From NCBI RefSeq assembly GCF_029846175.1, contig NZ_JARWAC010000023.1:1-64000 (forward strand): a stretch of DNA of 64,000 bases. The letters run 5' to 3'. Positions within the stretch are counted from its first letter, which is position 1; each line of letters opens with the position of its first letter. Positions 34,956 to 44,067 of this stretch are shown here, in pieces. Both the position numbers and the translations under genes were made by a program. A model generated the notes under the pieces. That model was not told the origin of the DNA and did no database searches. It saw nothing but the letters and a program-made list of their open reading frames with translations. The DNA is from Sphaerisporangium sp. TRM90804 (GTDB taxonomy: Bacteria > Actinomycetota > Actinomycetes > Streptosporangiales > Streptosporangiaceae).

Positions 34956-35906
34956 ATGACCGTATCGGAGCGCGTCACCACGCCGTTCACCGCGACGTCC
35001 ACCGCCGCCGAGGTGGTGGACGGGGTCGACCTCACCGGCCGCCGCGCCATCGTGACCGGCGCGGCGTCCGGCATCGGCGTCGAGACCGCCCGGGCGCTCG
35101 CCGCCGCCGGCGCGGAGGTCACCCTCGCCGTGCGCGACGTCGAGGCCGGCGAGCGCACCGCCGAAGGCCTCACCGCGAGCACGGGCGGCGGGCGGGTTCT
35201 CGTCGCGCAGCTGGACCTCGCCGACCGGCGGTCCGTCGCGGCCTTCGCCGCCGCGTGGAACGGCCCCCTGCACATCCTGGTGAACAACGCCGGCGTGATG
35301 CGGACCCCCGAGACGCGGACGCCGGAGGGCTGGGAACTGCAGTTCGCCACCAACCACCTGGGCCACTTCGCCCTCACCACGGGCCTGCGCCCGGCGCTCG
35401 CGGCGGCCGGCGGGGCCCGGGTCGTGTCGCTCAGCTCGGTCGGCCACCTGCGGGCCCCGGTGGACTTCGACGACATCCACTTCCACCGCCGCGCCTACGA
35501 CCCCACGATCGCCTACGGCCAGTCCAAGACGGCCAACGTCCTGTTCGCGGTCGAGGCGAACCGGCGCTGGGCCGCCGACGGCATCACGGTCAACGCGGTG
35601 CACCCCGGGGCGATCCTGGAGACCAACCTGTCGCGGCACATGAGCCGCGAGGAACTGGACGGCGTGCTCCAGACGGCCGGCTACACCTTCAAGACGCCCC
35701 AGCAGGGCGCGGCCACGTCCGTCCTGGTCGCGGCCTGGCCCGACCTCGAAGGCGTGGGCGGCCGCTACTTCGAGGACTGCGGCCAGGCGCTTCCGCACGT
35801 CCCGGGAACCCCCGGCGGCGTCGCCGGCCACGCCCTCGACCCGGACGCGGCCTCGCGGCTCTGGCGGGTCTCCCTCGACATGATCGCCGCGGCCGACGGC
35901 GGGTGA
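34956..35906 (+). CDS. Short-chain dehydrogenase/reductase
   Basis: 316 residues from ATG 34956 (GAGAGG seven bases upstream). The NAD(P) loop is TGAASGIG (about 35-42), NNAGV follows near 110, and the active site is SSVGHL with YGQSK (Ser, Tyr-x-x-x-Lys) around 160-190. The C-terminal LPHVPGTPGGVAGHALDPDA segment is that of the WW-domain-oxidoreductase/retinol-dehydrogenase-like classical group. Divergent from an XRE-MmyB regulator, a pairing seen often in actinomycetes. Substrate not deducible. Confidence 0.9.
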   Translation: MTVSERVTTPFTATSTAAEVVDGVDLTGRRAIVTGAASGIGVETARALAAAGAEVTLAVRDVEAGERTAEGLTASTGGGRVLVAQLDLADRRSVAAFAAAWNGPLHILVNNAGVMRTPETRTPEGWELQFATNHLGHFALTTGLRPALAAAGGARVVSLSSVGHLRAPVDFDDIHFHRRAYDPTIAYGQSKTANVLFAVEANRRWAADGITVNAVHPGAILETNLSRHMSREELDGVLQTAGYTFKTPQQGAATSVLVAAWPDLEGVGGRYFEDCGQALPHVPGTPGGVAGHALDPDAASRLWRVSLDMIAAADGG

Positions 35907-35962
35907 TCTCGCGTGCCGACCACGACGGGCCGCGAACAGGGATCGGCGAGGCCCGGGCGGGG

Positions 35963-37192
35963 TCAGTGCCTGCGGAGGACGAACTCCTGCTCGTCGTCGC
36001 CGACGCCGACCGAGCCGACCGTCCACAGGCTTGTGGAGCCGGGGACGCGGGTGACGGACGTGCGGTGGACGTGGTGGCCGTCGGGGTACTGCTGGTCTTC
36101 GGTCTCGCGCCGGAACACCGGGCCGTAGGACGTGGTCCAGGCGCGGCCGTCGAAGTGGAGGAAGAGCACCTGGCCGGGGTGGGCGGCGTCCACGCCGGTG
36201 ATCCACACGTCGTCGGCGGCGGTGGCGGTGACGCCGTCGAGCGTTCCCCCGGCGACCGGGACGCGGACCTGCCGCCACCGGTCGCCGTCACCGTGCATGA
36301 CCAGCGGGCGCTTGGGGCCCCCGCCGGGAGGGGAGACGCTGCCCACCGCCCACACGTCGGACGGTGAGATCATCCAGACCCTCCTCAGCGTGCCGCCCGG
36401 GATCTCCGGGGTCCGCGCGCGGGTCCACGACTGGATCTCCTCGCCCGAGACGGCGGCGCCGTGCCAGATCATCGGGTTGCCGGGGGCCGTCTCGGCGGGC
36501 CCGGCGTCGGCGCCGACCGCCCAGACGTGGCCGGGGCCGGCGGCGATCGCGCTGAAGTAACCGTCGGCCTGGAAGACGTTGTCGAAGGCCCCGTTCTTCC
36601 AGGTGAGGACCATGCCCCGCGTGGGGCTGCTGCCGGCGAACCAGGTGCGGCCCGCGCCCGCCGCGACGCCGCCGAGGTGGTGGCCCTCGGCCACGCCGAA
36701 GGGGCGGTGGCCGCTCCAGCGGGCGCCGTCCCACCGGGCGGCGTACGGGTGCTCCCCGTTCCCGACGATCCACACGTCGCGGGGCCCGGCCGCGCTGACG
36801 CCGACCAGGTGCCAGGCGTCCGCGGGGTCCACGGCCGTCTGGGCCCAGCGTCTGCCGTTCCAGTGCTGGAGCGCGGGCGTGCCCTCGCGATCTTCGGCGC
36901 TCTCTTTGTAACCGACCGCCCACACGTCTCGCGGGCCGGCGGCGGCCACGTCGACCAGCGCCGAACTGCCCTCCAGGTCGCCACCGGGGGCGCGCTTCCA
37001 GGCGGGGGAGACGGCCTGCTCGGCCGGCGCGGCGGCCGGGGTGGCCGCGTCGGCGGGGGCCGCCGGTGAAGGCGAGGCGGACGGCGCGGGGGAACCGGCC
37101 GTGGAGGGGTGCGCGGGCGCGGTGCCGCCGCACGCCGCCGTCAGCGCGAGCGACAGGCATGCGGCCGTGATCGGCAGGCGCGTTCTCCCCAT
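35963..37192 (-). CDS. Lipoprotein with beta-propeller-like repeats
   Basis: 409 residues from ATG 37192. A signal peptide with lipobox LTAAC puts the acylated Cys at residue 21. A Pro/Ala/Ser linker of about 45 residues follows. The rest is a series of repeats built on GPRDVWAVG, GPRDVWIVG, GPGHVWAVG and SPSDVWAVG spaced about 45-60 residues, typical of six- or seven-bladed propellers. It should be anchored on the outer face of the membrane. No enzyme residues recognised; a binding or scaffold role is the likely guess. Confidence 0.8.
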   Translation of the reverse strand: MGRTRLPITAACLSLALTAACGGTAPAHPSTAGSPAPSASPSPAAPADAATPAAAPAEQAVSPAWKRAPGGDLEGSSALVDVAAAGPRDVWAVGYKESAEDREGTPALQHWNGRRWAQTAVDPADAWHLVGVSAAGPRDVWIVGNGEHPYAARWDGARWSGHRPFGVAEGHHLGGVAAGAGRTWFAGSSPTRGMVLTWKNGAFDNVFQADGYFSAIAAGPGHVWAVGADAGPAETAPGNPMIWHGAAVSGEEIQSWTRARTPEIPGGTLRRVWMISPSDVWAVGSVSPPGGGPKRPLVMHGDGDRWRQVRVPVAGGTLDGVTATAADDVWITGVDAAHPGQVLFLHFDGRAWTTSYGPVFRRETEDQQYPDGHHVHRTSVTRVPGSTSLWTVGSVGVGDDEQEFVLRRH

Positions 37193-37338
37193 GCCACGGC
37201 ATGTTCCCAGGTGTCCGCGCACGCCGCCACCGATCAGGCCCGCGCCCCGTCCTCAGAGACGAAGCGGGGCTCGCCGGTGGCCGCTCTGCGGGGAGGCGGG
37301 CCGCGACCGGCGAGCCCGCGTCTCGGGCCGCTCGTAGG

Positions 37339-37638
37339 TCAGCGGCGGATGACGTGAAGGACGCTGGCGATGCGCTCGGCCGCGGTCACGATGTCGGAGG
37401 CGTGGCCGATGCGTCCCGCCCAGGAGAGCCAGAACCACCATTCACCGTCGGCGGCGTTGGCCGCCAGCACATCCTCGGTGACGGCCGGGGCCATGGGGTT
37501 GATCACCCGGAGTCTCGGATACAGCCCGGTCCGCGCCGTCAGGCGAACCTGGAACGCGTGGGCTTCGAGTTGTGCGGCGAGTCGCTCCAGGTGGTCGATG
37601 GCCTCGCCCGACTGGGTACTTGCTGCTGCCGTCCTCAT
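37339..37638 (-). CDS. Small hypothetical protein divergent from an XRE-TPR regulator
   Basis: 99 residues from ATG 37638, chosen because CTGGAG lies six bases upstream; an in-frame ATG at 37659 lacks one. The N-terminal half (AIDHLERLAAQLEAHAFQVRL) is helical; the second half has RLRVINPMAPAVTEDVLAA and WWFWLSWAGRIG, with a Trp-rich core. It recurs in actinomycetes beside similar XRE regulators (from memory, not checked). Function unknown. Confidence 0.65.
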   Translation of the reverse strand: MRTAAASTQSGEAIDHLERLAAQLEAHAFQVRLTARTGLYPRLRVINPMAPAVTEDVLAANAADGEWWFWLSWAGRIGHASDIVTAAERIASVLHVIRR

Positions 37639-37717
37639 CGTGGTCTCCAGAGGTGACATGGGGGACCGGTCGGGCACCACACTGGACCCGCGGACGGCTA
37701 CCGGCAATCAGAGCAAA

Positions 37718-37733
37718 TCCACTGATAAGTGGA
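37718..37733. promoter_or_regulatory. Inverted repeat TCCACT-GATA-AGTGGA in a divergent intergenic region
   Basis: Perfect six-base arms, 80 bases upstream of the 99-residue gene and 148 upstream of the XRE-TPR gene. The surrounding bases 37735-37860 are AT-richer, as in a promoter region. Confidence 0.5.
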
Positions 37734-37880
37734 ATTCCGGTGGTTGGCCACTTGGTTTACGTGGAAACGACGCGGATGGCCAAGCATCAGTCACATAACG
37801 CTCTGGGCCATTAGGTGCCGACTGGTTAACATCGGGGAAACATCCGTAAGGGCGGACACTCCAGTGGCGGAGGGGCGGAC

Positions 37881-39347
37881 ATGGCCCGTGGGGAGCATTC
37901 GCCGGCGTGCGCGCGTCGCTGGCGAGAGCAGGCCGTCTCAAGGCAGTGGAGTCTGTGGCAGACCGCCCAGGCGATCCACGGCTGTTGTGGGGTGAGCCTG
38001 CTCAAAGCGCATCGGCTGGCACGCGGCTGGTCGGCGCGCCAGGCCATCGAGGAGCTGGAGCGTCTCTGCGAGACCCACTCCCTCGGCCTGCCGCGGGCCA
38101 GCATCGACCTGCTCAACGCCTGGGAGAACAACCGGGCCAGGCCGCGCCCGCAGACCATCGACCAGATCGCGCGGCTCTACTCGGGCAACGCCGTGCGCCT
38201 CGGCCTCGCCGCCGACTACTGCGACGACGGCGACGGGCAGAACGTCGTCGTGGTCGCCTCCGCGCACGCCGAGGAGACCCCCACCCAGGCGCGCGGCCCC
38301 GCGCCCGACCACGACGACGAGGCAGAGCGGCGCGCCCTGTTCCACCACGCCCTGCTGAGCTCCGGCCTGCCGCTCAACGGCCGGCTGCTCGCCGAGGTGG
38401 AACGCACCCGCCAGGACGTCGACCGCACCCTCGCCACCGGGTCGGTCACCGAAGACCAGCTCGACCGGCTCGACGAGCAGGTGATGCGCTACCGGCGCGA
38501 GTACATCAAGAGCGCGCCGCTGCCGATGCTGTACCGGCTGATGCTGGAGGTCGCCGAGGTCCGCAGGCTCGTCTCCACGCGGCAGCCCGCCCTGTCGCAA
38601 CGCCGACTGCTGAACGCGACGACGATGCTGGCCCTGCTGTCGGCCGACGCCCTGATGAAGCTGGGCGACACCCGCCAGGCGCACGCGTGGTACGGCACCG
38701 CGCGCACCGCGTCCGACGACGTCGGGGAGGTGCGGCTGCGCGCCCTCGTGCGGGCGCAGGAGGCCATGCTGCCGTACTACTACGGCGACCTGACCGAGAC
38801 CGTGCGGCTGGCGCGCGAGGCCCGGATGCTCGCCGGGAGCGCTCCAAGTTCGCCCGCCGCCCTCGGTGCCGCGGCCGAGGCGCGTGCGCTGGCCCGCATG
38901 GGCCAGCACCAGGCCGCCCGCGTCGCGCTGGCCGAGGCCGAGCGCATCTTCTCCCGCATGCCGCGCGAGGACGACAACCTGGCGTTCCGCTTCTCCGAAC
39001 GGCGGCTGCAGTTCTACCGCATGGGCACGCTGATCGAGCTGGGCGAGACCGAGCAGGTGCAGGAGTGGATCTCCGGCTCGTCCAGCCCGTACACCATCGA
39101 CCCGGCGCTCGTGCTGCTCGACCAGGCGGCGCACCTCGCGCGGGAGGGCGGCTACGAAGAGGCGTGCCGGCTGGCCGAACAGGCGCTGGTGCAGGTGCCG
39201 CCCGAGCATAGGACCTCCATCGTGGTCAACCGGGCGCGCGCATTGCTGGCGATGATGCCGACCGGGCAGCGACGCCTGCCCGCCGCCCGCCACCTGCACG
39301 ACCTTCTCGCCGACGCCGGCCCACAGCTCGCCGTGGAGCGTCCGTGA
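37881..39347 (+). CDS. XRE-type regulator with helical-repeat C-terminus
   Basis: 488 residues from ATG 37881. Residues 20-110 contain a helix-turn-helix of the type WSARQAIEELERLCETH with AWENNRARPRP, and LYSGNAVRLGLAADY closing the DNA-binding part. From about 190 onward the protein is helical, with TPR-like pairs (ALGAAAEARALARMGQHQAAR, LDQAAHLAREGGYEEACRLAEQAL). Its stop overlaps the start of the kinase-like gene by four bases (GTGA), so they are translated together. Together they form a regulator/phosphotransferase module common in actinomycetes. Confidence 0.82.
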   Translation: MARGEHSPACARRWREQAVSRQWSLWQTAQAIHGCCGVSLLKAHRLARGWSARQAIEELERLCETHSLGLPRASIDLLNAWENNRARPRPQTIDQIARLYSGNAVRLGLAADYCDDGDGQNVVVVASAHAEETPTQARGPAPDHDDEAERRALFHHALLSSGLPLNGRLLAEVERTRQDVDRTLATGSVTEDQLDRLDEQVMRYRREYIKSAPLPMLYRLMLEVAEVRRLVSTRQPALSQRRLLNATTMLALLSADALMKLGDTRQAHAWYGTARTASDDVGEVRLRALVRAQEAMLPYYYGDLTETVRLAREARMLAGSAPSSPAALGAAAEARALARMGQHQAARVALAEAERIFSRMPREDDNLAFRFSERRLQFYRMGTLIELGETEQVQEWISGSSSPYTIDPALVLLDQAAHLAREGGYEEACRLAEQALVQVPPEHRTSIVVNRARALLAMMPTGQRRLPAARHLHDLLADAGPQLAVERP

Positions 39348-40240
39348 ACATGCTCGCCGACGAGGCCGCCGAGATCCTCCGGGAGGTGTGCGAGAACGTC
39401 GGTCTGGACGCGCGGGACGCCCAGCTCCTCCGGGTGCGCAGCAACGCCGTGTTCAAGCTCCGCGACGAGATCGTGGTGCGCATCGCCACCGCGCCCGACG
39501 CCCTCACCCGCCTGCCGGTCGTGCTCGCCGTCGCCCGCTGGCTGGCCGCCCAGGGCTTCCCGGCGGTGCGCCCGGCCGACGAGCTGTGCGAGCAGCCCCT
39601 GGTGTACGACGGGCGGGTCGTGACGTTCTGGCACTACGTGCCCGCCAGCGGACGGCCCACCACCACGCAGCTCGGAAGCATCCTGCGCAGCCTGCACGAG
39701 CTCCCGGTGCCCCCGTTCACCCTCAAGCGGCTCGCCGACCCGCTGGCCGAGGTGCGCAACTCGGTCGAGAGCCGCACCGACGTGCTCACCCTCTGGCAGC
39801 GCGCCTGGCTGCGCGACCGCATCGCCGAGCTCACCGACCGCTGGGCGGCGCTGCCGACCGCCGGCCCGCCGGTGCTGCTGCACGGCGACGCCTGGATCGA
39901 CAACCTGCTCCGCTGCCAGGACGGCCACGCCGTCCTGTGCGACTGGGACGCCGTCGCCGTCGGCCCCCGCGAGTGGGACCTCGTGCACACCTACCACGGC
40001 CAGCGCCGCTTCGGCCTGACCGTCCCCGAGGTCGACGACTTCGCCGGAGCCTACGGCTCCGACCTGCGCGTATGGGGCGGCTACCCCACCCTGATGGAGA
40101 TCAGGGACATGTACGCCGTAGGCATCCACATCCGCAACGCCACCCGCGACCCCTTCTCCCGCAAGGAACTCCCGCGCCGCCTCGACTCCCTGACCCGAGG
40201 CGACGGCCGCGCCCGCTGGTACCTGGCCGAACCCGCCTGA
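39344..40240 (+). CDS. Aminoglycoside-phosphotransferase-family protein (APH)
   Basis: 298 residues from GTG 39344 (or ATG 39350). VLLHGDAWIDNLL is the HxDxxxxN catalytic loop and VLCDWDAVAVGPREWDL the metal-binding Asp region of the APH/choline-kinase fold; VRIATAP holds the probable ATP Lys-equivalent region (here Arg). The coupling to an XRE-TPR regulator suggests a small-molecule or protein kinase in a regulatory module rather than drug resistance. Confidence 0.82.
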   Translation: MNMLADEAAEILREVCENVGLDARDAQLLRVRSNAVFKLRDEIVVRIATAPDALTRLPVVLAVARWLAAQGFPAVRPADELCEQPLVYDGRVVTFWHYVPASGRPTTTQLGSILRSLHELPVPPFTLKRLADPLAEVRNSVESRTDVLTLWQRAWLRDRIAELTDRWAALPTAGPPVLLHGDAWIDNLLRCQDGHAVLCDWDAVAVGPREWDLVHTYHGQRRFGLTVPEVDDFAGAYGSDLRVWGGYPTLMEIRDMYAVGIHIRNATRDPFSRKELPRRLDSLTRGDGRARWYLAEPA

Positions 40241-40624
40241 CCCCACGCCCTCCCGTCCGGCGTTGCGCCGCGGCCGCCTCCGTCGTGCCGCGGCTACCTC
40301 CGTTGTGCCGCCGCGGCCTCGAAATCGTGCCTTCGGCGCAGCCTTCTAGGGGCGACCCTCATCCGGCCCACGACCCCCATCGCGCACCCCGCCCTCGGTG
40401 ACCGCAAGACTCGCGCCGGGCCGGCGACCACGGCCGGCGGTGTCACCCCTCCCAGGCCCTGAGTGACCCTTCTCGGCGCCGGGTCGGCGGGACGTGGTGC
40501 GGTGAAGTCGGTGCCGTGGGCGGCGGGTGGGCTGGCGGGCGCGCGGGACCTTACTAGGCAATTCGTCTGGGGATCGATCAAGATGGACGGCATGCTCGGT
40601 TCTGGCGGTGACGGGGAGTCGTCC
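40241..40624. other. Intergenic region with the second dispersed repeat copy
   Basis: No gene is seen in these bases. It contains repeat copy two at 40327-40371 and, near 40545-40590, lower-GC bases (CTTACTAGGCAATTCG) that may hold the pca promoter. Confidence 0.5.
40327..40371. repeat. Dispersed intergenic repeat, copy 2
   Basis: The first 18 bases are identical to 18034-18051; the next 27 are alignable with a few changes. Same orientation. Confidence 0.7.
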
Positions 40625-41764
40625 GTGGGGGATGTGGGGTTGCTGTCGCCGGTGTGGGCGGGGACCGCCGTGGAGGCGGCGGTCTCTGATCGGGCGTTTC
40701 TGCGGGGGATGTTGGACGCCGAGGCGGCGCTGGCCCGGGCTCAGGCGGGGCTGGGGATCGTTCCCGTGGACGCGGCCGAGGGGGTCACGCGACTGTGCCG
40801 GACGGTGGAGATCGACGCGGTGGAGCTGGCGCGGCGGGCCCGGGGGGCGGGGAACCCGGTCGTGCCCCTGCTCGCCGAACTGCGGGGCGCGGCGGGCGAG
40901 CTGGGGCCGTACATCCACCTGGGGGCGACAAGCCAGGACATCGTGGACTCGGCGCTCATGGTGCTCGCCTTCAAGGCGCGAACCGTCATCCTGGACAGCC
41001 TCGGCTGGACGCTCGACGCCCTCGCCGGGCTCGCGGAGGCGCACCGGCACACGCCCATGGCGGGCCGCACGCTGGGCCAGCACGCCGTGCCGGTCGCGTT
41101 CGGCGCCAAGGCGGGGGGCTGGCTGCTGCTGGTGCTGGACGCGCGGGACGCCCTGGCGGGGGTACGGCTGCCCGCCCAGCTCGGCGGCGCCGCGGGCACC
41201 CTGGAGGGGCTGGGCCCGGTCGAGTTGATGGACGCCTTCGCCGACGAGCTGGGCCTGGCGCGCCCCGTGCAGCCGTGGCACACCCGAAGGACGGCGGTCG
41301 CGGGCCTCGGCGCGGCGCTCGCCACGACGGCCGGCGCCCTCGGCAAGATCGCGGGCGACGTCGTGCTGATGGCGCAGAACGAGGTCGGCGAGCTGGCCGA
41401 ACCGGCCGCTCCCGGGCGCGGCGGGTCGTCGGCGATGCCGCACAAGCGCAACCCGGTGCTGTCGATCCTGGTCAGGTCGGCCGCGCTGCAGGTGCCCGTC
41501 CTGGCGCAGATCCTCCAGGCGTCCCTTCTGTCGGAACACGAGCGCGCCGCCGGCGCCTGGCACGCCGAGTGGATGCCGCTACGCGAGTGCCTGCGCCTCA
41601 CCGGCGGCGCGGCCGAGACGGCCGCCGAGCTGGTCGCGGGCGTCGAGGTCTTCCCCGACCGCATGCGGGCCAACTTGGAGGTCACCGGCGAGCTGTCCGG
41701 CGGCCTGGGCGCCTCCGACGACCTCGTCACCCGCGCCCTGGAGGAGTACGGCCGAAGGCGATGA
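40625..41764 (+). CDS. pcaB: 3-Carboxy-cis,cis-muconate cycloisomerase
   Basis: 379 residues from GTG 40625, which has GGGGAG six bases upstream and leaves only a few residues before LLSPVWAGT, as in relatives; ATG 40583 or 40592 are alternatives. The fumarase/aspartase superfamily signature GGSSAMPHKRNP is complete, and IHLGATSQDIVDSALM and GRTLGQHAVPVAFG are the other two active-site regions. It cycloisomerises 3-carboxymuconate to the muconolactone in protocatechuate breakdown. Its product is the precursor of the substrate of the next gene, 25 bases downstream. Confidence 0.88.
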   Translation: MGDVGLLSPVWAGTAVEAAVSDRAFLRGMLDAEAALARAQAGLGIVPVDAAEGVTRLCRTVEIDAVELARRARGAGNPVVPLLAELRGAAGELGPYIHLGATSQDIVDSALMVLAFKARTVILDSLGWTLDALAGLAEAHRHTPMAGRTLGQHAVPVAFGAKAGGWLLLVLDARDALAGVRLPAQLGGAAGTLEGLGPVELMDAFADELGLARPVQPWHTRRTAVAGLGAALATTAGALGKIAGDVVLMAQNEVGELAEPAAPGRGGSSAMPHKRNPVLSILVRSAALQVPVLAQILQASLLSEHERAAGAWHAEWMPLRECLRLTGGAAETAAELVAGVEVFPDRMRANLEVTGELSGGLGASDDLVTRALEEYGRRR

Positions 41765-41789
41765 CCCGTAGTCGAGTGGAGGAGATGGC

Positions 41790-42908
41790 GTGGAGCTGGG
41801 GTTTCGGGTGGACGGGCCGCAGGACGGGCCGTTGCTGGTGCTGGGGCCGTCGCTGGGGACGACTTCCGCGCTCTGGGACGCTCAGGTGGCCGAGCTGGGG
41901 CGGAGCTGGCGGGTGCTGCGTTACGACCTGCCGGGGCACGGCGCCTCGCCCGCGGCGGCCGGGCCGTTCTCGGTCGACGACCTCGCGCGGGAGGTGCTGG
42001 CGCTGGCGGGGCCGGGCCGGTTCGCGGTGGGCGGGGTCTCGCTGGGCGGGGCGGTGGCGATGGCCGTCGCGGCCGCCGCGCCGAACCGGGTATCCGACCT
42101 GGTGCTCTGCTGCACCTCTGCCAGGTTCGGCGAGCCGGGGCCCTGGCACGAGCGCGCCGCGGCGGTGCGCGCGAAGGGCATGGCCGGCCCGGCGGGCCTG
42201 GTCGCCGCCCGCTGGTTCACCCCGGAGGCCGACCCCGGAATGGTCGAGCCCGTCGTCACGGCGCTGCTGGGCGTCGACCCGGGGTCCTACGCCCTGGCCT
42301 GCGAGGCCCTCGCGGCCTGTGACCTGCGCGACCGGCTGGGCACGATCACGGCGCGCACGCTGGTGATCGCCGGGGACCGCGACCCGGCCACCCCGCCCGA
42401 GCACGCCGAGGTCGTCGCGGACGGCATCCCGGGCGCCCGGCTCGCGGTGGTCTCCGACGCGGCGCACCTGGCCAACGTCGAGCGCGCCCACGCGGTGACC
42501 GGCCTCATGACCCGCTTCCTCGGCCACGGCCTCGGCCTCAAGGTGCGGCGCGAGGTGCTGGGGGACGCCCACGTCGACCGGGCGCGCGCCCAGATCACCA
42601 CGTTCACCGCCGATTTCCAGGACCTGATCACCCGCTACGCGTGGGGCGAGATCTGGACCCGGCCCGGCCTGGACCGCAGGACCCGCAGCTGCGTCACGCT
42701 CACCGCCCTGGTCGCCCGCGGCCACCTGGAGGAGCTGGCCCTGCACGTGCGCGCCGCCCTGCGCAACGGCCTCACCCCCGACGAGATCAAGGAGGTCCTG
42801 CTGCAGACCGCCGTCTACTGCGGCGTCCCCGCGGCGAACTCGGCCTTCGCCGTGGCGAGCAGGGTGCTGGCCGAATCACCGGACACCACCCCGAAAGCCC
42901 ACGGCTGA
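41790..42908 (+). CDS. pcaL: Fused 3-oxoadipate enol-lactonase / 4-carboxymuconolactone decarboxylase
   Basis: 372 residues from GTG 41790 (GGAGG seven bases upstream). Residues 1-245 are an alpha/beta hydrolase with nucleophile elbow GVSLGG, Asp in AGDRDPATPP and His in DAAHLANVE (PcaD). Residues 255-365 are the carboxymuconolactone decarboxylase domain (DFQDLITRYAWGEIW, RTRSCVTLTALVARGHLEEL, LLQTAVYCGVPAANSAF) (PcaC). The order PcaD-PcaC in one chain is the pcaL fusion known in actinomycetes. pcaH, pcaG, pcaI, pcaJ and pcaF are not in the window, so the pathway is completed elsewhere. Confidence 0.9.
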   Translation: MELGFRVDGPQDGPLLVLGPSLGTTSALWDAQVAELGRSWRVLRYDLPGHGASPAAAGPFSVDDLAREVLALAGPGRFAVGGVSLGGAVAMAVAAAAPNRVSDLVLCCTSARFGEPGPWHERAAAVRAKGMAGPAGLVAARWFTPEADPGMVEPVVTALLGVDPGSYALACEALAACDLRDRLGTITARTLVIAGDRDPATPPEHAEVVADGIPGARLAVVSDAAHLANVERAHAVTGLMTRFLGHGLGLKVRREVLGDAHVDRARAQITTFTADFQDLITRYAWGEIWTRPGLDRRTRSCVTLTALVARGHLEELALHVRAALRNGLTPDEIKEVLLQTAVYCGVPAANSAFAVASRVLAESPDTTPKAHG

Positions 42909-43024
42909 AGCCCACCGGGGTCCCGGCACGGCACTCACAGGACTCCCGCCCTCGAAGGTCGCGGTCCTGTACGGAATCGATCATTCTGAGGCATCTCCAG
43001 TCGGGGCTGGCCTGATCCCCGATT

Positions 43025-43057
43025 TTGACAGTAACCTTCTTTTGAAGGTAGCTGTCA
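43025..43057. promoter_or_regulatory. Promoter with TetR-type operator before the amidohydrolase-tetR pair
   Basis: TGACAGTAACCTTC (43026-43039) and GAAGGTAGCTGTCA (43044-43057) are inverted with 12 of 14 matching bases around TTTT. The left arm includes TTGACA (43025-43030), a perfect -35, and the right arm covers the -10 region (TAGCTG, 43049-43054), so binding would block the polymerase. The next start codon is at 43072. Confidence 0.75.
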
Positions 43058-43071
43058 CTAAGGGGGCGCCG

Positions 43072-44067
43072 ATGCGCACGATCGCACTCGAGGAGCACTA
43101 CGCCACCGTGGCGTTCATGGACGGTCCCGGGCGCGCCTTGAAGGAGCAGGCCTCCGTCGCCGGCGCGCATCCGGAAGTGGCTGCCGGGCTGACCGCGCTG
43201 ATCGAGCGACTCTGCGATCTGGGTGAGAACAGAGTCGCATCCATGGACGCCGCCGGGATCGATCTGCAGGTGCTCTCCCTCACCTCACCCGGCGTGGAGC
43301 AGCTCGGGCTCGACGAGGCGGTCTCGCTGGCCAGGGAGACGAACGACGTGCTCGCCGGCGCGGTCAGGAGCCACCCCGGCCGGTTCGCCGGGTTCGCCGC
43401 TCTGCCCACCGCCGCTCCGGACCTCGCCGCCGACGAACTGCAGCGGACGGTTGAGGAGCACGGTTTCGTCGGCGCCCTGATCAACGGCCACGCGCGGGGG
43501 CGTTACCTGGATGACGAGTTCTTCTGGCCGATCCTGGCACGCGCCGAAGCTCTCGGTCGTCCGCTGTACATCCACCCCACTCCGCCACCGCCTTCGGTCG
43601 TCGAGGGCATGTACCGCGGAAACTATCCCGACGGTGTGGCCGCCACGCTGGCCACGGCGGCCTGGGGATGGCACATCGACACCGCCACCCACGTGCTACG
43701 CCTCATCCTCAGCGGCGCCTTCGATCGCTTCCCCGACCTGCAGGTGGTGGTCGGCCACCTGGGCGAGACACTCCCCTTCATGCTTCCCCGCCTCGACCGC
43801 GCCCTGCCCACCCAGATGACCGGGCTCGACCGGACCGTCGGCGACTATCTGCGCAGCCACGTCCACTACACGATCAGCGGGTTCAACTGGACCCCCGCCT
43901 TCCTCGACCTCCTGCTCCAGGTGGGAGTCGACAGGATCATGTTCTCGACCGATCATCCGTACAGCTCGATGGCGCAGGCACGTGCTTTCCTCGACCAGCT
44001 TCCCGTCAGCGCGACGGACCGGGAGCGAATCGCGCATGGCAACGCGGAGAGGCTGTTGGGGGTATGA
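43072..44067 (+). CDS. Amidohydrolase-2 family decarboxylase-like enzyme
   Basis: 331 residues from ATG 43072 (AGGGGG five bases upstream). IALEEHYA supplies the N-terminal Glu/His metal site of the gamma-resorcylate / 2,3-dihydroxybenzoate decarboxylase group, PLYIHPTPPPP the next His, VVGHLGETLPF another, and FSTDHPY the final Asp. This group adds or removes CO2 on phenolic acids, though some members hydrolyse. It is followed with a four-base overlap by its TetR gene and lies 160 bases after pcaL; decarboxylation of a benzoate to feed ring cleavage is a plausible role, not shown. Confidence 0.82.
   Translation: MRTIALEEHYATVAFMDGPGRALKEQASVAGAHPEVAAGLTALIERLCDLGENRVASMDAAGIDLQVLSLTSPGVEQLGLDEAVSLARETNDVLAGAVRSHPGRFAGFAALPTAAPDLAADELQRTVEEHGFVGALINGHARGRYLDDEFFWPILARAEALGRPLYIHPTPPPPSVVEGMYRGNYPDGVAATLATAAWGWHIDTATHVLRLILSGAFDRFPDLQVVVGHLGETLPFMLPRLDRALPTQMTGLDRTVGDYLRSHVHYTISGFNWTPAFLDLLLQVGVDRIMFSTDHPYSSMAQARAFLDQLPVSATDRERIAHGNAERLLGV

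Noticed and set aside
37938-39299. Minus-strand ORF over the XRE-TPR gene
   Set aside because: Composition shadow; the plus-strand protein has helix-turn-helix and repeat structure and is coupled to the kinase-like gene.
39344-40240. Aminoglycoside resistance gene
   Set aside because: The fold is APH, but coupling to an XRE-TPR regulator and divergence from known resistance enzymes argue for a regulatory kinase-like role; no resistance claim is made.
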